From: Epiperipatus broadwayi
Taxonomy: Eukaryota; Onychophora; Udeonychophora; Euonychophora; Peripatidae
NCBI GenBank assembly: GCA_028023455.1
Contig: JAQFVV010000255.1
Span: forward strand, 930,001 to 994,000
DNA: 64,000 bases
Direction: 5' to 3'
This document shows positions 37,790 through 50,559 of the stretch, piece by piece; the stretch's first letter is position 1; every line of letters starts with the position of its first letter. Position numbers and translations under genes: made by a program. Under the pieces are notes generated by a model, which was not told where the DNA came from, searched no databases, and was given only the letters and a program-made list of their open reading frames with translations.

Positions 37790-38900
37790 CCAAAAAGATG
37801 AAGTTCATGTTTTTGTTTTTGCCCAATTCAAATAAAATTCCATCATCAAAACCTATCATATTTTGATCTCTATGTAATTAAACTACCTATTAACAATTTC
37901 AAAAACTACTCTCATAAAATTGAAAACAAAGTTGGAGTAAATAACTCCAGGTATTTCAAATTCCTTAGATTTTCTACCTGCAGTAATAACACTTTCTTTC
38001 ATTCCATCATATAAAAACTATACAATATAAATACATTTTCATGCAAAACCAACCAATTTCAAACAATATCAAAAATCTGCCCTATTAAAATGAATCAAAT
38101 ACTTTGAGCAAATCAATAAAAGCCATATATAAATAATTCCTATGTTCTCTAATAGTTTCTTGCATTTTCCTGCAGTAAAAATATCTATAGTGCTTCTTGA
38201 TTCCCTAAAACCACATTGAGTTTCTGATAATAATTTATCTATAACTGGAGGGATAGTAATGATATTCCACAATAATTATCACAAACTTGTCTACTACTTT
38301 TCTTTTTAAAAATTGCATCAATTAAAGCATTCTTAAGATCAGATGGTACAATGGGTAAATTCAAATATTCTTAAAAAAAAATTCCAATATTTCTGAAGCC
38401 AACACATTACTGCCATATTTTAAAACTTCCCTGGTATTTCATCAAGACCTTCAGCCTTTCCATTTTTAAGATTACAAAGAGTTATTTTGACTTCATTAAA
38501 CTGGATATCTTTGTCCAAATCTGAATGAGTAGATAAAATGGATATATCATTAAAAGTCATAAATATTCTTGATTTTTTATTCAAAAGATTATTAAAACAA
38601 TTTTTCCACTTATTTAAAATATAATATAAGAGAAGATCATTGCTGTATTTAATGGGATTGGATACCATTTTTCATGTTCATATGTTGCTTTCAAGATTAC
38701 AAAGAGCTATTTAGATTTGATTAAGCTGGATATCATTGTCCAAATCTAAATGAGTAGATTAAATAAATATATCATTAAAACTCATCATATTTCTTGTTTC
38801 TTTATTCAAAAGATTATTAAAATACTCTTTCCACTTATTTAAAATACCATTATTATGATGTTACAGAAGCCCATTTCTGGATTTAATGGAATTGTGATAC
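37790..38900 (-). pseudogene. LINE reverse-transcriptase fragment
   Basis: Two partial frames. 38668-38420 ends FNEVKITLCNLKNGKAEGLD, the fingers region common to LINEs. 38272-38069 holds IDKLLSETQCGFRESRSTID, the Gln-x-Gly-Phe-Arg-x-x-Arg-Ser-Thr motif, and a decayed palm FIDL. The order fits a reverse transcriptase broken by indels. The clade is not assigned. Confidence 0.65.
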
Positions 38901-39259
38901 CATTTCTCAGGTCTATATGTTGCTTTCAATACATAAATAAAGGTTTAGAATGACCACAATCAATGAATATCTATATCTTGTTTGCAGTTTAATCTACCAT
39001 TCATTTTAAGCCATCTTATCACTCATTTAACTTCTGCCTTCAGATCTTTATATAAATTATGAAATTCCATATTTAATCTATTATTTTTCCAAGCAGAAAA
39101 GTGCAGTATGCTTCTTTCTAATGAAATCACTTCCATTTTTATGTTAGTCAGAAAGATTTCTAAATAGGATTGCCTGATCATAAATCCCATCTCAAATTCC
39201 TGTCTCACTTAAATCCAGTTCCAAATTATTTCAAAATTCACAACTAAGGATTGTCAACC

Positions 39260-40040
39260 TACTAAGACTGTTGCTAACATTGTTTTCTTAATTCTTGAAA
39301 GCTTGGAGTAAAAAAAAGAAAAGGAAAGTCAGAAATGATCTGCTTGTAGTTGAAAGATGGAACTGTTATTGTACAAGCACCCAATCACATTGTTACAGTT
39401 ATTATATGGAAATGTCAAATGGAATGAGTCTCAATAATCAGGCCCTACAATAACTTAAGTGACTGGAAAAAAAACAGAGAATTAGAAAAGACTGCTTGTA
39501 TTCAAAAACAGTATGTAGCCTTTGATAAACTAACTTCTTATCCTATGGGAAAGCAGGAGCTCTTGATCAGGCACTGTTTATTTAATATTCACAGTTGGCC
39601 TTCATATCTAAACATCATTTGACCATCTGCCACCTGTGGAACTCATTAATAGCCTATAGATTGTCTGACCAAACCAATTAACTTTTGATACCTAAAACAG
39701 TTATTAATTTATTTTCTAACCAATAGTAGTTTAGTTAAATGCCTAGAACAATAAAAAATGTGTTACTTCCAATCTTTAAAAAAAAACCTCCAAGGTTCAC
39801 TAGAACTAGACTTAAATTTTAAATTATGGTATGAAAGCCAGGTTCTGAATTTTAATATTCCTTCAAATTTTATAATTATTATAGTCTATTTTTAATTTGA
39901 TACATGGCATTGATAAATCTTTGCATCAGTTTCTATGAATTAAAAAGTCTTTTGTTTACGTTGCTGTTTTTACCTCATTTTTAAAATATTTACTGAGGCT
40001 GTAATCTCAAGCAAATGTGCATAAAAATGCAATAGTAGGG
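39260..40040. other. No gene seen
   Basis: Moderately AT-rich. No domain or repeat recognised. Confidence 0.35.
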
Positions 40041-40062
40041 ACCTCTACAGGTCTTAACCATA

Positions 40063-40190
40063 AGCTTACATTTTGGAAGAAAAGAGGGGAACCTTTCTTT
40101 ACTTCAACCTACTTTCTATATAAATAGGTGAAGCTGAAGCGGTTAAATCTGAGAACGTGAAGCTTTAAAAGCACTACCTTTCTTAATATT
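40063..40190 (+). repeat. Dispersed repeat with TATA-box-like core (second copy)
   Basis: Matches 13823-13990 over GGAAGAAAAGAGG, CTTTACTTCAACCTAC and TATATAAATAGGTGA, then diverges. Confidence 0.5.
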
Positions 40191-40689
40191 TATTTGTGAA
40201 TAAAGATGTTAATAATATTGTGATACTTGAAATAGCAAATCATTTACCAATCATCCTATATATTTTGGTGCATTTGTAGAATATTATAGAGATAAAGGTT
40301 TATGACTTGAACATCTTATAATCTCTCAAGCAACAAACCATTTAATTGCTTTTTGTTACCATATTAAAAATGAACTATAAATTTTAATACAGTGAATCAT
40401 ATGTAGCAAAATACTAAGAAACAAAATACAGTAAAAACATAAAAGTTCATTAAAGATCATAAAAGTAGATCAAAAGTTGAGATTGTAAATGGATAACAAA
40501 TTGTGATAAATAATGACACATTATTCCCAATGATGAAGAAGTGGTGTACTGGTTCTAGAATGCTGTTGCCTAGTAACATTAACTGATTGCATGTCCTGCT
40601 AAAATTAGAACAACTACATTTAATAGCTTTTCCATCTTAGAAATATTAATAGAAATTATATAAGATTCTATATATTATATGTTTGGACA

Positions 40690-41060
40690 CTTAGAAAAAG
40701 AACAATACTGCGACTTCAGACCACTCAGTGAAGTATGAAGAAATGCATGTTAGGAGTAACAAGAAGAGATCAAAAATGAAATACAGGGGTAAAAGAACAA
40801 ATAGGTGTTTCTGACATCATTAAAAGAATTAAGAGACTGGAGTTGGGTTGAACATTTTTCTAGAAGAGATGATAATAGATGGACAGTTGAAATCTTAAAC
40901 TGAATTTCAAGATATTGTAAAAGACCTAGAAAGAGACCACATGTTGAAATAGGAAAATGTGCTGGGGTGATGTGGAGAAGAGAGCCTAGGTGTCCAAGAA
41001 GATGGATTGAACTTGAAGAGACCTTCATTCTGCAATGAATTGATAATGGTTGAAAATGAT
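40690..41060 (+). pseudogene. RTE/BovB-like LINE 3' fragment
   Basis: A decayed plus-strand copy of the C-terminal region seen at 58357-58806: ATGCATGTTAGGAGTAACAA, GACATCATTAAAAGAATTAA, GATGATAATAGATGGACAGT, and the end CATTCTGCAATGAATTGATA with a GATAAT tail. Confidence 0.7.
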
Positions 41061-42299
41061 AATAATGTTATATATAAAAATAATTACTTTTATTATGGCT
41101 TTAATCTTTTAACTTCGTATCTTTTAAAATTCTAAAACAATATAAAACTTTAAATTAATGCAAAATTTAAAATAACCGTGAATCCAGCACCTAAAGAAGC
41201 ACGATACTGTTCTATTTTAGACAAAGACTGCATTATATTTCATTCATGATCATTTATCCCCCATGTATTGACGCTCATCTGTATCGGTCATAACGTGATT
41301 GTTCTGAGATTCATTTCAACCTCAGTTAAGAATTACCAAACACCCATTTGCCAGCACGTGAAAAATTATTTTGCTTGGGAGATAGTCAGCTAGTTCAAAA
41401 ACTTGCATCTCCATTCCTGATTTAAATCCCAGACGAACGCCTTAATCTTATAAAGCATTTTTTATATGTTAAGGGATTTGTCATAAATTAGTATAAAGTC
41501 AAATCCATAAAAGTAATTTATTTTTTATATAAAGTACAGAAAACTGTTTAGATATATCCTGATGAAAACATTTAGTAATATAAATAATTGAAGATTATTT
41601 TCAATTTAATCCTAAACTCGATTGTCACTAGTAAAATATCAGAATATATGTCGGTAATAAAAACCATTTCACAATTGACTTTAATGCATTTGGATTGTCA
41701 GGACTTGATTCTTTTGTTTTGAAGAGAATCACTGTTTTAGTGTATAATAGATCAAATGACAGCGACAAGCTGAAAAACTAAAGTTAAAAATAAAATAGTT
41801 CTCAAAGATGGTACATATTTTTAAAAGATTTCGTGCTACAAAATATTTATATCTACATCCTTCTTTTGTTTTCAGTGTATAAAAACTAATTATATATCGG
41901 ATATGAAAATGAATATTGTTTATAATTTATTGTACTTCTTCACATTTAATTCTCAGTTTCATAATCTCGTTATAAGTTTGTGTGTATATATAAATGTCTG
42001 ATTATTCTTTAAATAAATTTTGCATTGGAAAAGTTAGATAATCTTGATTTGTTATTAGGTTTCATAAAAGTTCATCTTAACATCCAACAGTTAAAAGTAT
42101 TAATTATTACATTCTATTAGAAACGTGTAGACCGGTCTGTGAAATCATCTCATGCTCTTTATTTTTAAGCAGTTGTTTATTTATTAAATATTCTGGTTTA
42201 AGGTAGTCATATAAAGATTAATTAATGTCTTTTTCAATGTAGGGTCGATTATTTAATGATAACAATAACTATTAATTATTTTTACATCAAATAAACAAA

Positions 42300-42560
42300 C
42301 ACAGATAAATTGATGTGATGTGATGTGATGCATTGTGACTTCTCCTTATATGGAGTTAGGAATCTCTCAGCAACTATGTCCAGTGAAACCTGTTAGCCAT
42401 TTTAACTTCCCTTTCCATTCTCGCCCTAAGTTTCCACATATCCTGCTCCATCCCATTTCCACAAAATAATCTTTGTCAACTCCATGGTCTTTATATCTAA
42501 ATGCCCTTATCTTTTCCCGAGCCCAGCATAAAAAACAATAAATGAAGTATAACAATCTTC
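42300..42560 (-). other. Possible repeat ORF fragment with (GTGAT)n end
   Basis: A minus-strand frame (42555-42367) includes ARAREKIRAF-like and MGWSRICGNLGREWKGKLKW segments, and just beyond its stop lies TGATG repeated four times (about 42315-42334). It looks like the 3' end of a retroelement, but I recognise no domain. Confidence 0.3.
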
Positions 42561-43619
42561 AAAACAATATCTACATTATTTCTTAGTCGCCATAAGAAAA
42601 AAACATCAAACCAATCGGCAGAATATGTATTCCGGTAGAATTACCATTTTCAAGTGTCTTGAGAGATGGGTAATTGGTTATATTTTTTTCTAATTATTTA
42701 TTGCAACTTAAAAAATAATGTAGACAGTTCATTAAAAAATGATATCATTTCATCGTATTTGTATTTAATAATGATCGAAGTATAGCATACTTTAAACATG
42801 AAATTCCACTAAGTGATCTTTGCTAGTAAGACATTAATTAAAATGACTGCTTAATAGAATTTCAATTTATGCAAATAGTTTGATCATTATTTTTTATTAA
42901 ATAATGATTAAATATGTGTAAACAAAAGCTTCATAGGAAAACTAGTGCAATCCAATTACTATGCCTATAATCCTGGATTGGAATTTTTAGCCAATTAAAC
43001 AATGCTTAGAATGTTTTTGCAGATAAATTGTACATAACCAACTCACATAAATCGAGATACTGAAAATCCCCAGCACTCATTACAATACATAACTGACAGC
43101 CAATCAGATGTCAACATACAACAAAGATTTTACGAGATTGCAGTATCTCGATTTATTTCAGTTTTCAACTATTGGCACTTCGCAAATTAAAATATTATAA
43201 CCAACTCACATGATCTTCCACAATTAATTAGAATCCAGATATTTAATTATCTTTAACTAGAGAGTGACTGGAATGAAAAACTAAAATCCTCAAGCACATC
43301 CATTGGAAAGTTTGTTACATACTGTCTTTTCTTTACTCTTCCTTTATTAGGGGCTATCAGAATGACTTTTGTCTTGCAGTGACCTATTTAATGATGAATT
43401 TATATTTTTACTTTTATGTATTTAATAAACCAAACATACTAAATGATTGAATCAGTCACAGCCTAATAAATTGTTATATTTACCTAACAACACAACCAGA
43501 GGCAGATATATAGTTTTATTAGGCATTGTAACTTTAATCTTGTTTACCCCACGAATTATATTTGATTGCCTTTATAAGTCAATAATTGCTTCTTCAAGAA
43601 TGCAAGTGATGATTATTTT

Positions 43620-44570
43620 TTCTATTAATAATAACCTATGTTTTTTGGAACAATGGACACTGCAGACCTGTTATCCAGTTCCATTATTACTGGTGCATCA
43701 TTAATAATAATTTTGTGTTTGAAAACTGCAACAATGCCTTTGACATTATTTATACAAGCTTTGATACAATTTGTTTTTATATTGTCTTTTTGACTTTCTG
43801 GAATGATTAGCAACTTGTTTTTCTTTTCAAACAAATAGCTTCTGTGTGAAAGATATCTCCTTGCAATATCTACATACTGTACCAGTGTGGACATTTATTC
43901 TATGCATGTTTTGAATCATCACATTTATAACAACATTTTTTATTTCTTTTTACTGATTTATTTGGATAGTGATTTTTATTGTCAGCTGAATATTTGACCC
44001 AGATTTCTGATAAAAAGTTTTAATGCTATAGACCATTTTCTTCAATAAATCTATTTGACTCATTCTTAATTCAGTTAAAGTCACCTGAGAGCCAGCTGAA
44101 TCAAATGTGATATCAGGGTCCATCAAAAGCTTAGTCTTAAGATTGTAATCTTTCTTACCATAAATAAAATAATTTCTCAGAATTTTCATTGAGGAAGTCT
44201 TTAAAATTGAATTTCAAGGCTAGTTCCTGAGTTTAATAACAAAATCTCTTGCTTCCCCCCCCCTCTCCTTGGTTTCAGATATTAAAGTGATATTTCTGTG
44301 TTATTATTATGGATTTGGGGCAGAAAACTTTTGTCAGTAGAGACAATATTTGGCTAAAATCAAGATCTTCTGGAAGTACAAGGCAGTTTGTGCTTATAAA
44401 ATCTTGTATATCACAAGATTCAATGACTGAGGCCAGTGTGACTAATTTTAAGTCAGGCTTTTTGATTTGAGTAACCTGCATATAGAAAAGCATTTGGTCT
44501 CTTGTAGATTGACTAATTTTCAGCATAGGCCAGATCAAACTCTTTTAATGAGCTTATTTTGGCCATTTTG
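43620..44570 (-). pseudogene. LTR-retrotransposon Gag-protease relic
   Basis: Three minus-strand frames in Gag-to-Pol order. 44538-44275: a Gag-like segment with LKLVTLASVIESCDI and SLLTKVFCPKSIII. 44189-43950: NYFIYGKKDYNLKTKLLMDP then ITFDSA, typical of Gypsy-type Gag. 43894-43625: MELDNRSAVSIVPKNIGYY, an aspartic-protease active site in which the catalytic DTG has become DNR. The region between has decayed zinc-knuckle cysteines. No LTR or reverse transcriptase was found nearby. Dead. Confidence 0.55.
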
Positions 44571-44574
44571 ATTT

Positions 44575-45440
44575 ATTTTTTTCTGCAGGGAGAGAAAAAA
44601 AAATTTTTTTTACTCTACTAACAAGTAACCATTCATATTTTATTGTAAATTTTTTTATTGATCAGCTAATGATATTAGCTGTCAAGTTTTGAGATTAATG
44701 GCAGAAGATCTAATGACCAATTGGGGAAAGACTTTATCATATTAAACTTTTTGCAGCTGTGGAGGTGTTGATTTTGTCAACTGCACCATTGGTGAATTAC
44801 TATAAGCACAAGTGCATAAAATACATTTATAATATTTATTGCTTAAACAAATATACAAATGCATATTTACATTGTATATAATATCCTTACATCTGATACT
44901 GTTGGCTTTGTATATTATTATTTGCCATGCAACTATAGAAGTAAGAGACTTCAGGTACACTTGGAAGTTTGTCTACTACTTCCAACTGTACCATGACAGC
45001 TTGCCTTATGAGTACATACAGTGATGCTTCCCAGCTGGTCTGTGACAACTTGCTTCATGTCTGTTTTATGTCTAGCAGCTTCCAGTTCCAACATAAACTT
45101 GTCTCACTGCTTATCCATATGGTGAACAATATGTATACTGCTACTCAGCTTTGATATTTATTATCTGACCTTATCTCCAAATGGATATACTGTTTATGGA
45201 CAAATCTCCATCCATACTGAAAACAATCGGATTCAATGAACAAAACATTTATTATTTCCAGTTATCTATTTGTATATCCACTCATCTGTGATGATGGAAT
45301 CTGGACTAGTTCATTATTTGAAGACAAGGTAAAATATAACACTCACCAAACAGCATTTACAATATTCAGTCAAATCTTGTAAACTCTTATTAAGGCTGAT
45401 TACACCTAGATAAAAAAATGTTTTTACAATATTCTATCTA
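44575..45440. other. No gene seen
   Basis: Nothing recognised. Short overlapping frames at 44742-45154 have no domain. Confidence 0.35.
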
Positions 45441-46078
45441 AATTATTTAGTAAGATTGGCTGGATACATAAACATAATTCTTTTTGGCTGTAGAAAGGAG
45501 TTTGATACTAAGTGAAAGGAGAGCTTTTGATTACTCTTGAAGGCCTTAAATGAATCAAGCAAGGCAAATTTCCTAATGTCCACTCCATACATTCTTGTCA
45601 CTGCAGTTGTTATTATTATTATTCCTATAATATACAAACATGGATGGACAACTCACCAACACACATTAGCCAGGGTGGTGAGTGTATTGGCTTTTTATCT
45701 CAATGTTTAAAATCAAGAAACACCATGGTCTTTCTTCTCAGTTGCCTGATAGCTCTTAACTAATTTGTTGAATTGTGTTTTCATGAAGGCAGAATCAATG
45801 TGTATGTGAATGATTTTTTTTCTAATAGATATTTACAATCATGACAAATAAAAAATAAATCATAGTTCTTATTAATACCCAGAAGGATGTAAAGCTACCA
45901 GACAAACAAGCATTTAGTGACTAAAAATGGAGGAAGCTAAGAAATCAAATTGAAAACCCAGGCTGCCATTTGACTTTTTATTTGGGTACTTATAACTGCA
46001 CATCACTTTCAAGTGAAGGAAGATTGCAAAAATGGGAAGAAGAATTGTCTCATATTAAATGGAACATTATTGGATTTT

Positions 46079-46792
46079 AAACCACTAAACATTACATTAT
46101 CACTATTTCTTATGGTAATACATTACTGTTATTAAACAGGCAAAACTCTCCATACATTAGTGCCACTCTGTGGCAACCAAAATAATCAATGGATGCCAGA
46201 AGGCTTGTACATAAAATTCATTAGTGAGGAGCTTTATATCTGAGTAGGCACTAGGTAGGGATTTTATGCACAAGCTTTCTGACATCCATTGATTACCCTT
46301 GTTGGCAATGAGTGGCACTACTGTATGAAGAGTTTTGCCTGTTTTAATAACAGTAATGTGCTAGGATAAGAAATAGTGATCATGTGATGTTTAGTGGTTT
46401 AACACCAATCCTGCCTAATATGATAGTGGTGACTATGGTTGTTAAAGAGCCAAAGATACAAAATGTATGGATACTAAACAGGGTTCAGACCCATATGACT
46501 ATATAAACTATTGGACTTAGATTGGAAATATTATTGTGTTATTCTCATAGTTTTGTTGTTAAGTAGAGATAAATGGTGGCTGTTGGAGGGTTGCATTAGA
46601 TCCTAAGATCTAGGTGCAGTGCTCTCAGATCCAAGGCTCCTCACTGATGAAGGCTGCAAGCCAGAAACTAGCCTGGAGTTATTGGATGAGTAGGCACTAG
46701 ATAGGGATTTTATGCACAAGCCTTCTGGTATCCATTGATTACTCTGGTTGGCACCGAGTGGCACTACTGTATGAAGAATTTTGCCTGTTTTA
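46079..46792 (+). mobile_element. Hammerhead element, family C (composite)
   Basis: Perfect 13-bp target duplication ATTATTGGATTTT (46066-46078 and 46793-46805) inside the RTE endonuclease frame. The first part (46079-46412) is a complete foldback: tail AAACCACTAAACATTACATT, palindrome edge GGCAAAACTCTCC, and inverted copies of all of these on the right ending TTTAGTGGTTT. The middle (46413-46590) is unlike the other copies. The last part (46590-46792) is the ribozyme-bearing right half. Either a dimer with deletions or two nested insertions. Confidence 0.8.
46638..46679 (+). ncRNA. Hammerhead ribozyme motif, family C copy 3
   Basis: TCCTCA (46638-46643), CTGATGA (46644-46650), stem II AGGCTGCAAGCCA (46651-46663; GGCT/AGCC perfect), GAAA (46664-46667), CTAG, CC where TC is expected, then TGGAG. 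The cleavage triplet is GCC instead of GTC, which should prevent cleavage. Confidence 0.65.
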
Positions 46793-47039
46793 ATTATTGG
46801 ATTTTGTGAAGTTAGAAAAAAAGATGGAGAGACAATTAATTAAAAAAGTAGACATAGGCTGTAGTAGATACCCAAATATTGTAAGTGGAGTAGGATTTCT
46901 TATAAATCAAAAGTGGAAAAATAATATTGTGGAGATTGATGGAGTAATATACAGAATGATAAGATTGATTATGCAACTTAATGGCAGATACCAAATGCAG
47001 ATAATTCCAAGTTGCATTTTATAAAATACTAATAAGAGA

Positions 47040-49130
47040 AAAATAGAACTTAATTTTGTAAGTCCTTTTTATAATTTTTGTTAATATATAAAAATGTAAC
47101 TTATATAGATTTTATTTTAAATTTGTTTAAATTAAATGTTGTTAATGAAAACTATGATTTAAAGTTGAGAAAACCTTGAGATATTTGAATCTTTCGACAT
47201 TTTTTTTCTGTCTTTGAAAAAAAAATATTTTGAAAGATAGACACTTTCTTATTTCCTTCTTTCAATCTTTCTTTTGTTTAGCAATAAATAATCTGCTTAA
47301 GAAATAGAACTTAGAAATACATGTCTACCTTAAAAAAATTTTGCAAAAAATCATAAATGGGGATGGGGGGGGGATTTAAATCCTACATATTGAAATTTCA
47401 AAAATGATCTATATATATTGTATGGGAAGAAACCATTAGAAATAAATATTTTTTTCATAAGTCTTGCCAAAAGGGTATGGGTAAGCAGAAGAATTAGATG
47501 TCGAAGTCAGCAAGAAGGCTGTGCGTGCCTAGTACTGATATAAATTTTCAAAATTAGTAACTCAATTCATTTCCAAATGCAGGTTCTTAATAAAGTGAAG
47601 TTTGCATTATAGTTGTATACACACACATGCATTCACGCATTACCATTAGATAAAGTTTATTTTAACAATGATGACATTATTTACTCCTATCTGATTTTTA
47701 ATATACTTATATAAAGATGAACTCTTTATTCTATTATCTACTTAACAAGCTCATTTCATTTAATTTTGGTTTTATATATAATATCATCTTTATATCTGTC
47801 AGTAAAATAATCTATTCCTGAAGGTTCATTAAAAAAACATAAAAAAATACATTTAAAATCTTTTTTTTATATTTTATTTTATTTTTCTCTACCTATAATT
47901 AAATCATTACTGAAAGTGATATAATTATTTTCTTCCTTTCCCCATCTAGTGTGTCAGATTTTAGAATGTATTTTAACGAGAATAAATTAAAATATAATAA
48001 AAAAGGATTATTATATCAAAAAAACATAACATTGTATAAAAAGAAAAAAATTTTTCTAAAATAAATTAATAGCAAGATAAAAAAAAATATGTCTAGAATT
48101 TAGTTGTAAATCTTTAAAAGATTAATTTCTTTTCTGAAGTTTAAATAAAAAGTCTATATAAAAAGATTCATATGTGTAAATAAATGACTTATAGTTTTGC
48201 TATGTTTGAGTACTCATTTGAATCATCTGTGAATTTCACAGTATTTAATATTATCAACAATTTGATATTTCTTGTGCAAGGTATTATACTCTCTAACTGT
48301 CTCATTCTTATAAATTTTCCTAAGTTGACTAATACTTGTAGTTAGTTTGAGAATGATTCACAGTACGAAAGCTTGGAAGATAATTCTCAAGATTCTATTT
48401 TAGCCGAGACAGATATTCCAAAAAAGAAGAATCCTATGGTTTTTTTATTTAGTCATTTATGTCTTCTTTTTCCATTTAACATATATTTTAGCTAGCATTG
48501 AAATTTTTCTGATGCTTTACAGTAATTCTTTTATAGGTCACCTTTATGTTAAAAAAATCCAGGTAAAATGATGCAATCCACTATCACCTATCACTGGTAG
48601 CTGGTGAATGAAAAACATAAGTTTCTTTTGATCTTTATATTACTATGATAATTAATTTTTTTTCCAGCTTATGGAATTAATAAACCTAGTTTGGATTGTC
48701 TATTTAAGTCCACATACCAGTTGGTTTTAAGTATAATTGATTAATTATATTGTTTTTTAAAAAAAAACATATTTACTATAATTACTTAATTAAGACTTTG
48801 ATCTTGAACTTAACAGATTGTATTGTCTTTCAAAAACATAATTAAAACTTTGATTGTGAATCTTTGATAACAAATCTTAATTAAATCTGTTTACTAAAAA
48901 AGAGATATAGTAATAATTAAAAGAAACAATATATTTACAATTTATTTAAAATTTAGAGTTATCCTTCTTTTTTTATATTTTAAAACCAGTGCTGAAAATT
49001 TAACTTTCCCATATACACGAATATGGACACACAAAATAATTTAATGTGTCTGGTATATAGACATGTACATTGGTTATTAATTGAGCTTTATATCATTGTT
49101 TATTTAAAACTATCATTACTACCAAAAAAA
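47040..49130. other. No gene seen
   Basis: AT-rich sequence with a G run at about 47361-47373. Nothing recognised. Confidence 0.45.
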
Positions 49131-49235
49131 AGTATTATATAAACAGTGAGGATTGCCAATTCCTCTACAAGCTTTATGATAAATGCTTAGACAGAGCCAG
49201 CACTTAAAATATATTAGTCAGGAAACCCTCCCCAA

Positions 49236-49278
49236 ACCCCTGACCATGGTTTCATGCTTTGGCACTCCTCAGAGAGGT
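49236..49278 (-). ncRNA. Hammerhead ribozyme motif, family A, most intact copy
   Basis: On the minus strand: ACCTCT (49278-49273), CTGAGGA (49272-49266), stem II GTGC-CAAA-GCAT (4 bp, one G-U), GAAA (49253-49250), CCATGG (49249-49244), TC, AGGGGT (49241-49236). Stem I ACCTCT/AGGGGT is 6 bp with one G-U. Every core position is canonical. Stem III is a 3-bp palindrome, so a monomer would have a very tight loop and a dimer is more likely. Confidence 0.85.
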
Positions 49279-49399
49279 GTCAGGGTAGGTTCAGACACTA
49301 GATCTAAAAATTCCAACCCAAAGCCAAGCACTTATTTAAAAGTTATCTATTGAGTTTTGGGTTGGCATTTTTAGATCTAGTGTCTGAACCTACCCTGAC

Positions 49400-49442
49400 A
49401 CCTCTCTGAAGAGCTCCAAAGCACAAAACCATGGTCAGGGGT
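49400..49442 (+). ncRNA. Hammerhead ribozyme motif, family A right arm copy 2
   Basis: ACCTCT (49400-49405), CTGAAGA (49406-49412), stem II GCTCCAAAGCAC (49413-49424, partly mismatched), AAAA (49425-49428, G12 to A), CCATGG, TC, AGGGGT (49437-49442). The arm is intact in shape but the core is damaged. Confidence 0.7.
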
Positions 49443-50559
49443 TTGGGGAGGGTTTCCTGACAGAGATATTTTAAGTGCTGGCTCTGGCTAAGCATTTATC
49501 ACAAAGCTTGTAGAGGAATTGGCAATCCTCACTGTTTATAACTTGCAAGCTTAAGAGATAGGGTCATGTGATCTATGAATTGATCTATGACTCTTATTTT
49601 GACTATGTATTATATATTTTTCTCTTTTTACCCTTTTATTGCTCTTTACTCTCTGGCTAATTTTGACAACTAATTATTACTGCAAATGATAATGATTTAG
49701 CATCCAGTTTTCAGTTGCGTAACTATATAAAATAAGACAATAAAACCAATTATTCAGTACTTTAATAGGTTTATAAATATAGATGATAACAATCAACCCT
49801 TAAGATATCAACAATCTCAACTTGTTGTCAAGGCAACCCCCTTTAACAATAAAAGTGATGATCACCTTTATATATATATATATATATAATAAAAATGAAC
49901 CAACAACAATTGAAAATGCAGAATTATTTCAAAGACTTGATTTTGAAATTAATGTGCCTTCACGTTTGTAACCCAACGTCTCATTGTGGCCTTTGATAAC
50001 TGTAATATTTGAAATATGCTATTTATTTTTCTATGAATATGCTTCTAAGAAAACTCATATGTTAATATCATAATTAAGAAAAATTTCACATAAGATCCTT
50101 ATATTTATATGGTAACAGCTAGGTTTTATTCTAATGGGATGTATATCATACTAAAAATGTTCATTGCAATGCAGGTGTTTTGCATGTGGAATAGTTTGAA
50201 AAAAAGCAACTCTATGTGGGAATGAGGGCACTGTTTTCTCAATTTATGAAGAATATTATTATAATTTAACTAAACTACTTTTATAAACCATAGGCTCAAT
50301 GACTATAGGAATGTAATACTTCATATGCTAATTATTAGACTCTATTTTACTTACAAATCAAATTTTTGTTTTTAATCAGAGCATCAACTTTTATATAAAT
50401 CAAAATTAACTCTCTAGATAGATAATATCTATATATCCATTAACCAATTAATCGTTGGCAATGAGCCAGCTGAGAAAATTTTCAAATTTTTAATGGCATT
50501 GAACTCCAGACCATGCATATAACAGGTATAAGATATTGATTACAAGCCTCTTTCATGTA

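Larger units (their letters stand above)
36980..38575. repeat. Tandem duplication, unit 2
   Basis: Second copy of 34752-36360. About 100-150 bp of its right end (block from about 38458 to 38620) is repeated once more at about 38690-38850. Confidence 0.85.
45441..47035 (+). pseudogene. RTE-like LINE 5' end split by a hammerhead element
   Basis: 5' UTR (45441-45660, inverted relative to 54790-55010), then endonuclease: decayed KNRKPGCHLTFYLGTYNCTS-like stretch near 45952, and IKWNIIGF at about 46055-46078. After the insertion (46079-46792) the frame resumes: FVKLEKKMERQLIKKVDIGC, then SGVGFLINQKWKNNIVEIDG, the well-conserved endonuclease GVGFLI and NIVE motifs of RTE/BovB. The LINE ends soon after, near 47025. 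Confidence 0.75.
49142..49606 (-). mobile_element. Palindromic hammerhead element, family A (copy 2)
   Basis: About 90% alike by eye to 7087-7531 over its full length, including the one-sided tail ending GACTCTTATTTTGAC. The palindrome covers 49141-49538. A direct repeat GTATTATAT flanks it (49132-49140 and 49607-49615). It lies in otherwise featureless sequence. Hammerheads sit in both arms. Confidence 0.85.

Noticed and set aside
44742-45154. Overlapping short frames on both strands
   Set aside because: No domain, no splice context, and no repeat relationship that I can see.
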